64,000 nucleotides of DNA from UBA1351 sp963677885 (GTDB taxonomy: Bacteria > Bacillota > Clostridia > Lachnospirales > Vallitaleaceae). The stretch is from contig OY782500.1 of assembly GCA_963677885.1 (NCBI GenBank), positions 4,030,001 to 4,094,000 of the forward strand. The letters run 5' to 3'. A model generated the notes under the pieces. The model worked only from the letters and a program-made list of their open reading frames with translations. It did not search any database and was not told the DNA's origin. Both the position numbers and the translations under genes were made by a program. Positions 17,195 through 25,000 of the stretch are shown here, in pieces. Each line of letters starts with the position of its first letter. Positions within the stretch are counted from its first letter, which is position 1.

Positions 17195-17368
17195 ATGAAA
17201 ATTGAATTTATTTCTTATCCGTATGTATTTACTGACGAAGGAACAAGACACCACGTTAAGGAGATAAGTGGAACTCCAAGGGTTGGATCAGAACTCGACA
17301 ATGATTTGAATGTACTTAACAACACAGCGAACTCAGATTGTGTTGGAGGTGTTTGTCCAATAAGATAA
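17195..17368 (+). CDS. Small 57-residue protein with C-terminal Cys-x4-Cys, unknown
   Basis: Begins M-K-I-E-F-I-S-Y-P-Y and ends N-S-D-C-V-G-G-V-C-P-I-R. The ATG at 17195 has a strong site (AAAAGGAGATTACAC); the frame stays open further upstream to 17045 but no start there has one. A clean terminator follows 20 bp after the stop and a dyad precedes it, so it looks like a real monocistronic gene. There is no signal peptide or membrane segment. The hydrophilic body with a Cys-flanked tail resembles a leader/core precursor peptide, but no modifying enzyme is nearby. A metal-binding role (HH and two Cys, beside the zinc genes) is an alternative. Function unknown. Confidence 0.6.
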   Translation: MKIEFISYPYVFTDEGTRHHVKEISGTPRVGSELDNDLNVLNNTANSDCVGGVCPIR

Positions 17369-17388
17369 GGGACAAAATGGGGCTAATT

Positions 17389-17421
17389 AAGGAGAACTTA
17401 TGATTGAAGTTCTCCTTTTCT
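17389..17421 (+). terminator. Terminator of the small-peptide gene
   Basis: AAGGAGAACTT / AAGTTCTCCTT, 7-nt loop, followed by TTCTG; 11-bp perfect stem. Confidence 0.8.
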
Positions 17422-17465
17422 GTGTCTATATATAAGAATATCTGTGTCTTTGGTGTGATAGAAAT

Positions 17466-17903
17466 TTAATGTTCTTGAATTTGCTGGCATTTAGAACAGA
17501 TACCATATAAATCAAGGCTGTGGCTTTTTAGGTCATAGCCTTTTTCTTTTAGCAAAGATACGAGTTCAGGAGTTAATGGACAATAGTCTATAGGCAGCAT
17601 CTCTCCGCAATTGGAACAGATAATATGATGATGGTGGTGGTCGTGACAAAGCAATTTATAGGCTACGGTATGTCGGTCTACGTTTAGGGCATAAAGGAGG
17701 TCCATAGATTCTAAAAGTTCAATGTTGCGATATATGGTAGTCGTATTCACAGCCTTGTTGGTCTTTTGGCAAAGTTCAGTTATTTCTTCAACCGTCATAA
17801 GGCTGGATTGGTTGTTAATGAGGGTTTCTAGGAAGAGCATACGTTGATCTGTAATCCGGCACTTCTTATTTTTTAATTGTTCAACTAAATCCTTTAGTTC
17901 CAT
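17466..17903 (-). CDS. zur: Fur family regulator, probably Zur
   Basis: 145 residues from the ATG at 17903 (GGAG six nt upstream). N-terminal winged helix with CRITDQRMLFLETL; regulatory metal site in CHDHHHHH; structural zinc site CSNCG paired with a C-terminal CSKCQ. Family members repress genes when loaded with Zn2+, Fe2+ or report peroxide. Zur is inferred from its divergent position to znuACB and the perfect 7-1-7 palindrome between them. PerR is less likely here because the AhpC gene with PerR-like boxes is 11 kb away, but sequence alone does not exclude Fur or PerR. Confidence 0.85.
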   Translation of the reverse strand: MELKDLVEQLKNKKCRITDQRMLFLETLINNQSSLMTVEEITELCQKTNKAVNTTTIYRNIELLESMDLLYALNVDRHTVAYKLLCHDHHHHHIICSNCGEMLPIDYCPLTPELVSLLKEKGYDLKSHSLDLYGICSKCQQIQEH

Positions 17904-17997
17904 ATCCATCTCCAATCTTAGATTCCTTACAATGTCCTGCTAAATGAGAATATCTACTCTTTAGGTTGACGGCTTATGCATCTTATTATATAATAAA

Positions 17998-18012
17998 TGC
18001 AAATGATTTGCA
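17998..18012. promoter_or_regulatory. Zur-box-like operator
   Basis: Perfect 15-bp 7-1-7 palindrome TGCAAAT-G-ATTTGCA between zur and znuA. Fur-family operators have this geometry. It would control one or both divergent genes. Confidence 0.75.
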
Positions 18013-18049
18013 ATAAGCATATATGGTCCATTAAGTTGAGGTAGAATAG

Positions 18050-18997
18050 ATGAAAAATATTTTTTTAAAGTCAAGTATGGTATTATTAATAGGGATTGTT
18101 ATGAGTGGAGTCCTATCAGGATGCAGTCGTGAAACCCCATCTGATAAAATAAGTGTAGCCGTATCTGTAGCACCCCAAAAAGCGTTTGTAGAAGCGATTG
18201 TGGGAGATAATATGGATGTGGTTACATTGATTCCTCCAGGAGCAAGTCCGACCAACTATCAACCATCACCCAGGGAAATGACAGCCCTCGAAAAGGCCAG
18301 TGTTTATTTTGCAATTGGTGTACCTACTGAAGAAGGAAATATCCTTCCACTGGTAGAAGCTAATTATAGTGATGTTGACATAGTTCATCTGGCAGATCTT
18401 GTAGAGGATGTTTATGAGGCAAGATATTTTGAAGATGAGCATGACCATGAGGATGAAGATCATGAGGATGAAGATCATGAGGATGAAGACCACGAGGACC
18501 ATGACCACACCGGAAGAGACCCACATATTTGGTTGTCACCCAAACGTGTAGTGGTAATGGTATATGAGATGGTGGATGTTCTTGTAGAACTTGACCCAGA
18601 ACATGCAGATGAATATAAGCAAAATGCAGATGTCTTCATCAATGAATTGATGGGTCTTGACCAGGAGATTAAGGACATCTTAGGTAATGAATCCCTTGAA
18701 TTTATTATCATGCACCCTTCATTAGGTTACTTTGCTGATGATTACGGTCTTGAAATGGTAGCCATTGAAGAAGACGGTAAAAATGCTACTTCAGACCATT
18801 TGCAAGAGGTTATCGAATATGCTGTCCAACATGATATACATACGGTATTTTATCAATCAGAATTTGATTCAAGTCAAGCAGCTACCATATCTGAAGAAAT
18901 AAATGGCAGCGTTGTCGAGTTGGATGTATTATCTGAAGACTATTTGGATAATCTTAAAAAAATGACAAAAGCCCTTAAGGGAGAAACAGGTGAGTAA
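18050..18997 (+). CDS. znuA: Zinc ABC transporter substrate-binding lipoprotein
   Basis: 315 residues. A type II signal peptide with lipobox L-S-G-C (Cys about residue 25) anchors it to the outer face of the membrane. Cluster A-I solute-binding fold: VAPQKAFVEAIVGD, the first His region replaced by PPGASPTNYQPSP, an acidic His-rich loop of repeated H-E-D-E-D units (about residues 127-152), then DPHIWLSPK, IIMHPSLGYFADDYGL and the C-terminal YQSEFDSSQAATISEEI. The His-rich loop is typical of Zn2+ rather than Mn2+ binding proteins. First gene of znuACB, 3 bp before znuC. Confidence 0.92.
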   Translation: MKNIFLKSSMVLLIGIVMSGVLSGCSRETPSDKISVAVSVAPQKAFVEAIVGDNMDVVTLIPPGASPTNYQPSPREMTALEKASVYFAIGVPTEEGNILPLVEANYSDVDIVHLADLVEDVYEARYFEDEHDHEDEDHEDEDHEDEDHEDHDHTGRDPHIWLSPKRVVVMVYEMVDVLVELDPEHADEYKQNADVFINELMGLDQEIKDILGNESLEFIIMHPSLGYFADDYGLEMVAIEEDGKNATSDHLQEVIEYAVQHDIHTVFYQSEFDSSQAATISEEINGSVVELDVLSEDYLDNLKKMTKALKGETGE

Positions 18998-18999
18998 AA

Positions 19000-19773
19000 T
19001 TGGCATCAATTGAAAACTATGTTATTCAAATTGAAGATTTACATGTGAATTATGACCAAACAGTTGCCTTGGCTGGCGTAGACTTAAAAGTTAAAGAAAA
19101 GGAATTTTTAGGTATTATCGGTCCCAATGGTGGTGGTAAGACGACGATGGTTAAGGCGATTCTTGGTCTTCTTAAACCGATTAAAGGCAGAATATTGGTT
19201 AAAGACAACCAGGTAATTGGCTATGTTCCCCAAATAACAACTTTTGACAGGCAGTTTCCAATTACTGTTGAAGAAGTGATCTTGACTGGACATTTACCTA
19301 AGAAAATTAAATTTTTCAAGAGGTTTGACAATCATGAGAAGGCCCATGCTACAAGAGTTATGGAGCGTTTAGGGATTGAAGCCTTAAAACACCGTCAAAT
19401 TGGTGCCTTGTCAGGAGGGCAAATGCAAAGGGTTCTTATTGCAAGAGCCCTCATGAATCATCCGACGATTTTGGTTTTGGATGAACCGACTGCAGGTGTT
19501 GATGAATCAGCCAAAATGGATGTTTACAACATGCTGGGAGAGCTCAATAAAGATATGACCATTATGATGGTTACCCATGACACTAGCGTGCTTATGGGTT
19601 ATCTAGACCGGTGCGTTTACATCAATAAAAAAGCCCATATTCATCAGTCTATGGTCGGAGAGAAAATCGAAGGTGAGACCTGTCCGATTGAGTGGTTTAT
19701 ACAAGGTGAGGCTATACAAAAAGACCTATTAAAGGAAGGGGAAGACCATGATACAAGCCATATTGACTTATAA
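19000..19773 (+). CDS. znuC: Zinc ABC transporter ATP-binding protein
   Basis: 257 residues starting with TTG at 19000 (site AGGTGAG, 5 nt). Walker A GPNGGGKTT, Q-loop in Y-V-P-Q-I-T, signature LSGGQMQR, Walker B ILVLDEPTAG, and switch His in VTHD. Cytoplasmic ATPase that powers metal import through ZnuB. It overlaps znuB by 26 bp, indicating translational coupling. Confidence 0.93.
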   Translation: MASIENYVIQIEDLHVNYDQTVALAGVDLKVKEKEFLGIIGPNGGGKTTMVKAILGLLKPIKGRILVKDNQVIGYVPQITTFDRQFPITVEEVILTGHLPKKIKFFKRFDNHEKAHATRVMERLGIEALKHRQIGALSGGQMQRVLIARALMNHPTILVLDEPTAGVDESAKMDVYNMLGELNKDMTIMMVTHDTSVLMGYLDRCVYINKKAHIHQSMVGEKIEGETCPIEWFIQGEAIQKDLLKEGEDHDTSHIDL

Positions 19774-20557
19774 CTATATGCAAAACGCCTTTCTGGCAGG
19801 TCTTCTCGCCAGTGTAATCGGAGGCTTGATTGGTACCATAATTGTAGAAAAGAAATTAGTGAGTATGAGTGGTGGTATTGCCCATGCTTCTTTTGGCGGT
19901 ATAGGGGCAGGTTACTTTTTTGGGATTGAGCCTATTTTCGGAGGTCTGATTTTTGCCCTGTCTGCATCTTTGGGAGTTGGTAAACTGAAACGTAGTGTAG
20001 GCACCCATACAGATACCATTATTTCCATGTTTTGGTCAGCAGGTATGGCAATCGGTATTCTTTTTATCGCCTTGACTCCAGGCTATCCACCGGACATGAC
20101 TTCCTATTTATTTGGAGATATTTTAACTGTTAATGATATTTATCTGAACATCATGTTTTTTTTGACCATAATCATTGGATTTATGGTATTGGGATTTTTC
20201 AACTATTGGAAGATTTATCTTTTCGATGAAGAGTATGCTGATATTATTGGAATCAAGACCCGTTTGATGGAAATCTTCCTGTATTCCATGATGGCACTTT
20301 CCATTGTTGTTCTCATTAAGGTTGTAGGTGTTATTCTTTCTTTGGCTATGTTGACGATTCCACCGGCAGTGGCCAGACAGTTTACCTACCAGTTAAAATT
20401 GATTATGGTTTACTCCATTATTCTGGGACTTGTGTTTACCATGGTAGGACTGACAGTATCTTATTATCTCTTAATTCCTTCAGGAGCAACCATTATTTTG
20501 GTGGCTATCCTAACCTATTTTTTAGTGACTGCCGTAAAATATTTTATGAAAAAGTGA
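19748..20557 (+). CDS. znuB: Zinc ABC transporter permease
   Basis: 269 residues, about 8 hydrophobic segments, ABC-3 permease family. Characteristic SMSGGIAHASFGGIG near the start and a V-G-V-I-L-S-L-A-M-L-T-I-P-P-A-V-A-R segment toward the end. Site AGGGGAAGACC before the ATG, inside the end of znuC. Last gene of the zinc operon; a terminator follows at 20575. Confidence 0.93.
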   Translation: MIQAILTYNYMQNAFLAGLLASVIGGLIGTIIVEKKLVSMSGGIAHASFGGIGAGYFFGIEPIFGGLIFALSASLGVGKLKRSVGTHTDTIISMFWSAGMAIGILFIALTPGYPPDMTSYLFGDILTVNDIYLNIMFFLTIIIGFMVLGFFNYWKIYLFDEEYADIIGIKTRLMEIFLYSMMALSIVVLIKVVGVILSLAMLTIPPAVARQFTYQLKLIMVYSIILGLVFTMVGLTVSYYLLIPSGATIILVAILTYFLVTAVKYFMKK

Positions 20558-20574
20558 AATAGTAACAAATTATA

Positions 20575-20617
20575 GAAGCAGGTCAAAGTATCCGATATAT
20601 ACTTATAGCCTGCTTTT
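20575..20617 (+). terminator. Terminator of znuACB
   Basis: GAAGCAGG / CCTGCTTTTG with inner AAGTAT/ATACTT pairing. Confidence 0.75.
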
Positions 20618-20644
20618 GCTATGTCCGTTTTTGGAGGCGATAAG

Positions 20645-21667
20645 ATGAAGATCAGTAATTGGAACGTCAACATGTATGCCAACTCAAAGGACACCGAAAA
20701 ATTAAGTATTAAGCGGTCGGTTATGAATATTCAGCCAGCCGCTGAAGATGACAAAGAACAACAATCCATTAAAAATCAGTTTAGAGAACAGCTGAAACAG
20801 TTAAAGGACCAGGCAAAAGCAGCCGAAAAAGCAGATAAGGTACAGTCTTTTGAATTAGAACTTTCTGATGAGGATTACCAGAAAATTCGTTTGTTGGAAC
20901 TTATCTTAAGTGAATTAACCGGTAAAGAAGTGAAATTTATTGTACCAAAAAAAATACAGGTAGACGGAAATCATTATGATGGGCATGTTAATAGAATTTT
21001 GCAGCCACCAATTAGGGTGGAGCGCGAAAGTGTCTCATTTGAAAAAGAATCATCCTTTGCTTTTGAAGCCAAGGGTTCAGTAACTACTGAAGATGGTCGT
21101 GAAATCCAGTTTAATCTTAATATGAAGGAAATGCGGCATATTAAGTACGAAAGCACGACAACGTCAATCAGTGGACCTATGGTAGATCCTTTGGTCCTTA
21201 ACTTTGATGGCAAAATGCCTAAGTTAAGTGATAAGAAATATGATTTTGATCTTGACCATGACGGAACCATGGATCAAATCAGCTTTCTTACAAAAGGCAG
21301 CGGTTTTCTGGCTTTTGATAAAAATGGCGACGGAATTATCAATGACGGTTCTGAACTCTTTGGTACCCAGACCGGGTCTGGATTTAGGGATTTAGCTGTT
21401 TACGATGAAGATGGCAACGGCTGGATTGATGAAAATGACCAGATTTTTGAAGGTCTTCGTATTTTTATGAAAGATGACAAGGGTAATGATCAGTTGCTTG
21501 CCTTAGGCGAAAAAGGGATTGGTGCCATCTATTTGGGATCAGTAGCCTCTCATTTTGACCTGCTTGCCAGTGACTTTCAACAAAATGGTCAAGTAAGGGA
21601 ATCAGGTATTTATTTGAATGAGGATGGTAGCGCCGGTATGGTTCATCACCTAGACATACAATTGTGA
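20645..21667 (+). CDS. Protein with EF-hand-like calcium loops, unknown function
   Basis: 340 residues from 20645 (site TTGGAGGCGATAAG). No signal peptide. N-terminal half is charged and partly helical; the central part (about 165-200) is beta-rich. The C-terminal half has consecutive Asp-rich loops: DLDHDGTMDQ, DKNGDGIINDGSELFG and DEDGNGWIDENDQ, about residues 200-275. The last two match EF-hand/dockerin-like Ca2+ loops, and the ELFG-type segment recurs in bacterial proteins of unknown role that carry such loops. Monocistronic, between two terminators. The absence of export signals is unusual for a calcium-loop protein; leaderless secretion is one possibility. Confidence 0.75.
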   Translation: MKISNWNVNMYANSKDTEKLSIKRSVMNIQPAAEDDKEQQSIKNQFREQLKQLKDQAKAAEKADKVQSFELELSDEDYQKIRLLELILSELTGKEVKFIVPKKIQVDGNHYDGHVNRILQPPIRVERESVSFEKESSFAFEAKGSVTTEDGREIQFNLNMKEMRHIKYESTTTSISGPMVDPLVLNFDGKMPKLSDKKYDFDLDHDGTMDQISFLTKGSGFLAFDKNGDGIINDGSELFGTQTGSGFRDLAVYDEDGNGWIDENDQIFEGLRIFMKDDKGNDQLLALGEKGIGAIYLGSVASHFDLLASDFQQNGQVRESGIYLNEDGSAGMVHHLDIQL

Positions 21668-21680
21668 ACAAAATATGAAG

Positions 21681-21714
21681 AAAAGCTTGTCCTTCTTAAA
21701 GGGCAAGCTTTTTT
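21681..21714 (+). terminator. Terminator of the EF-hand-like gene
   Basis: AAAAGCTTG-TCC / GGG-CAAGCTTTT with TTTT tail. Confidence 0.88.
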
Positions 21715-21924
21715 GTATACATAAGGCAAACGAAATAATTTCTGTTTTGCGTAATAAAATATAAAATATGAGTAAAATATTTGGAAAAAGAGTATTAATA
21801 CGGAAAAATGAATAGATATAAATGACTTTGGTCACTTGGGGAATGACGAAAGTCATTTGTTAACAAAATATGAATAGATTGAATTGAAGTTCTGAATAAG
21901 TGTGATATACTGTAGTAGGATGAG

Positions 21925-22080
21925 TTGTAGAGGATGCAAAGTCTATTTGCAGAGAGAGTGTTTTTCTAAAGTGTTCTCACCTACAAGTAACAAAAGAGCA
22001 AGGTCGCTCCTGGTTTTGTCAAAGGATGACAAGGCTGGCTTTGTGTACCCTTTTTTTCAACTTACATAATATAATAAATA
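21925..22080 (+). promoter_or_regulatory. Structured leader of the S8 protease gene, unassigned
   Basis: The 424-bp gap 21668-22091 holds a terminator and, further on, a leader with a three-way-junction pattern: outer stem TTGTAG (21925-21930)/CTACAA (21981-21986), inside it TGCAAA-GTCTA-TTTGCA (21935-21951) and a weaker GAGA/TCTC arm. Then come GAGC-AAGGTC-GCTC (about 21998-22009) and a T7 run at 22051. It does not match the purine, c-di-GMP or c-di-AMP riboswitch patterns I know. The long distance to the ATG and the T run suggest attenuation. Confidence 0.4.
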
Positions 22081-22091
22081 GGAGGATACAT

Positions 22092-25000
22092 ATGAGACGT
22101 GTATTAAGAACTTTAATGGTTGCAGTTTTAATCTTTACCATTGTCATGCCGGTAAACGCTATGGCTCAGACTTCGGCTAAAGATTATAAGATTACTGCTA
22201 ACAAGCAGAAGAAACAAGTTGCAGCTATTAGTGAGGAACTTGTTGGAGTAGATAAAGATCCGACAGAAACTGTTCGTGTTATCGTTGAGCTGGAAGAGGC
22301 TCCAATTATCGACTATGCTACAAAGAAAGGTGTTCAGGTTAAAGATCTGAGTCAGTCTTTTGTAGAATCGACAACGAAAGCCATGACTGAGGCACAGAGT
22401 CAGCTAATTGATGAAATGGACTTAAGTGTGTCACGTTTAGAAATTCATGAGCAGTTCACTAATGTATTCAATGGATTTTCTGCAACCACTACTTATGGTG
22501 ATGTTGAGGGAATTGCTGCAATGCCTGGTGTGAAGTCTGTTAATATAGCCAATGAATATTTTAGACCTGAACCACAAATGGTAGAATCAACAGAATATAC
22601 ACAACATAAGTTTGTAAATGAGGAATATGGATACACTGGTGAAGGCATGATTGTTGCCATTATTGATACCGGTATTGATTATACACATAAGGACTTTGTA
22701 TTGGATGAAGGTGTTGTTGGAGAACTTACCTCTGATGAAGTGGCTACCGCTATTGAAGAAGAAGGGCTTCTTGGAGCCTTTTATTCCGAAAAGGTCCCAT
22801 ATGGATACAACTATATGGATCATAACAATGAAATCCTTGATTTAGGTATTGAAGCCTCCATGCATGGTATGCACGTTGCAGGAACTGTTGCGGCAAATGG
22901 TGATGAGGATAATGGTGGTATTAAAGGTGTTGCACCTAATGCCCAAGTACTTGCCTTAAAAGTATTCGGTAATGATCCTCAGTTTCCATCAACATTTGGT
23001 GATATAATTATTGCAGCTATCGATGATGCCATTATTCTAGGAGCAGATGTCATGAACTTATCTTTAGGTTCAACAGCTGCATTTGTTGATGAAAGTGACC
23101 CAGAGCAAATGGCAGTTACCAACGCAGTTGACAATGGTATACTGATGAGTATTTCTGCTGGAAACTCCGCATCATTCGGAGCTGGATATGATATGCCATA
23201 CGCTGAAAATCCGGATGTAGGTGTTGTTGGAGCACCTGGTATTACCAGTGAGTCTCTTCAAGTTGCATCAGTGAATAATAAAACTTATTTATATGAAACA
23301 ACAGCTATAATTGAGGGTATGGCTGATGATGTTTATGGATACGGTAAAGATATGTGGGATCCATCCATGACTTATGAAATAGTTGCAATCGGTGGCACTA
23401 AACTGGGTGACGAAGCAGACTATGAAGGTCTTGATGTAACCGGTAAAGTTGTCCTCGTGAGCCGCGGAGCATATTCCTTCTTTGATAAGACTGAAACTGC
23501 AGCAGCTCAAGGTGCTATTGGTATTATCGTTTATGACCATGGTTTATCTACCTTCTATAAAGATCAAGGTGGATGGTCTATACCTTTTATGAAAATTACA
23601 TTGGATGATGGTTTGGCCCTTGAAGCCTTACTTGAATCTAGTGAATCTCTACTTTTGAATGTAGCATATGGTGAGAATGGTAAATATGTAGATCCTGTGG
23701 CAGGATTAATGTCCGATTTTTCTTCTTGGGGGACAACACCTGATCTTTCATTTAAACCTGAAATTGCTGCTCCAGGTGGAAATATATACTCAACATTTAA
23801 TAATGACACTTATGGATTTATGAGCGGAACATCAATGGCTGCTCCACATGTTTCCGGTGGCGCTGCCCTTGTCATAGAAAGGATTAAGAAAGATCCTATC
23901 TTTGCAGATGTTAATCTGGACAGTAGTGAAATTGTTGAATTGGCAAAAAATATTATGATGAATACAGCTGTTCCAGTTATGGATGATAAATATGGATTTA
24001 CATATGCATCCCCTAGACAACAAGGTGCTGGTTCCATGAATTTGGCTTATGCAATGGACACAGAGGTTGTCGTTACTGATGCAACAACCGGTGTGGCAAA
24101 AGTCAATTTACAGGAAATTTCCACCAATGTTCTTACTTTTGACTTAGAACTCAAAAACTATGGTGAGGATTATGCCAGATTCATTCCTGAATCAAACCTT
24201 CAGGCTATGATTGGTATTGGCGGCTACAACTATCAAGTGCCTGCTCCAATCCTTCATGAATCAAGCTTTAGTGTTTCAAACGGTGGTTCATTTGAAGAAG
24301 TTGTTGACTTTGTTGATGTACCTGGTGGTGAAACAGTAATCTTAAGAGTCCTTATGCTTGTTGATCCAAGTGAGATTGATTGGATGCTAGGAAACTTCTA
24401 TAACGGATTTTTCCTTGAAGGCTTCATCAACCTTTACACAGATGATGAGATTTTAGGTCAAGCTCTTGCCCTAGCATATGGTGATGTATTAGCAGTTGAA
24501 GATTTGATTCTTGCAGCAGAATCTGAACTTGAAGGTGTATCATTGGTTATTGAAGGACTTGAAGGTGAAAAAGCCAGCCTGGAAGAGGAACTTGCAGGTC
24601 TTGAAGCTGAGTTGGCAGCAATGATGGATGATGTTGAAGCTGTTTGGGCTAAACAAGATGCCATTGAACTGAAAGAAATCGAAATTCAGACCTTAACAGA
24701 GATTTACGAAAGAGAATCCTATCTCTTTGCCCTACTTGTTGGTGACTTATTGGAAGTTACTCTTGCAAGTGAATACCTGGAACATGTCATCGCTGAGTAT
24801 GAAGATCTTATTAAAGACACTCAAGACAGTATTGACTATTACCAAGGTGAAGTAGACCGTCTAAAAGCTTCAGATAAGGCGGATAAACCTAAGGTTCAAA
24901 AGATGATTGCATGTTATGAAGCTCAAATTGCTAAGTTAGAAGTTCAAAAGGCTGAGCTAGAGGCAGAACTGGAGCAATTTAAGGCGGTCATGGAAGATTT

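Noticed and set aside
21925..21986. Purine or c-di-GMP riboswitch before the S8 protease
   Set aside because: The junction sequences do not contain the conserved bases of either class; only the three-way topology is similar.
22026..22091. N-terminal extension of the S8 protease to the ATG at 22026
   Set aside because: Signal peptide and strong AGGAGG site both point to the ATG at 22092; the extension lies in the T-rich leader.
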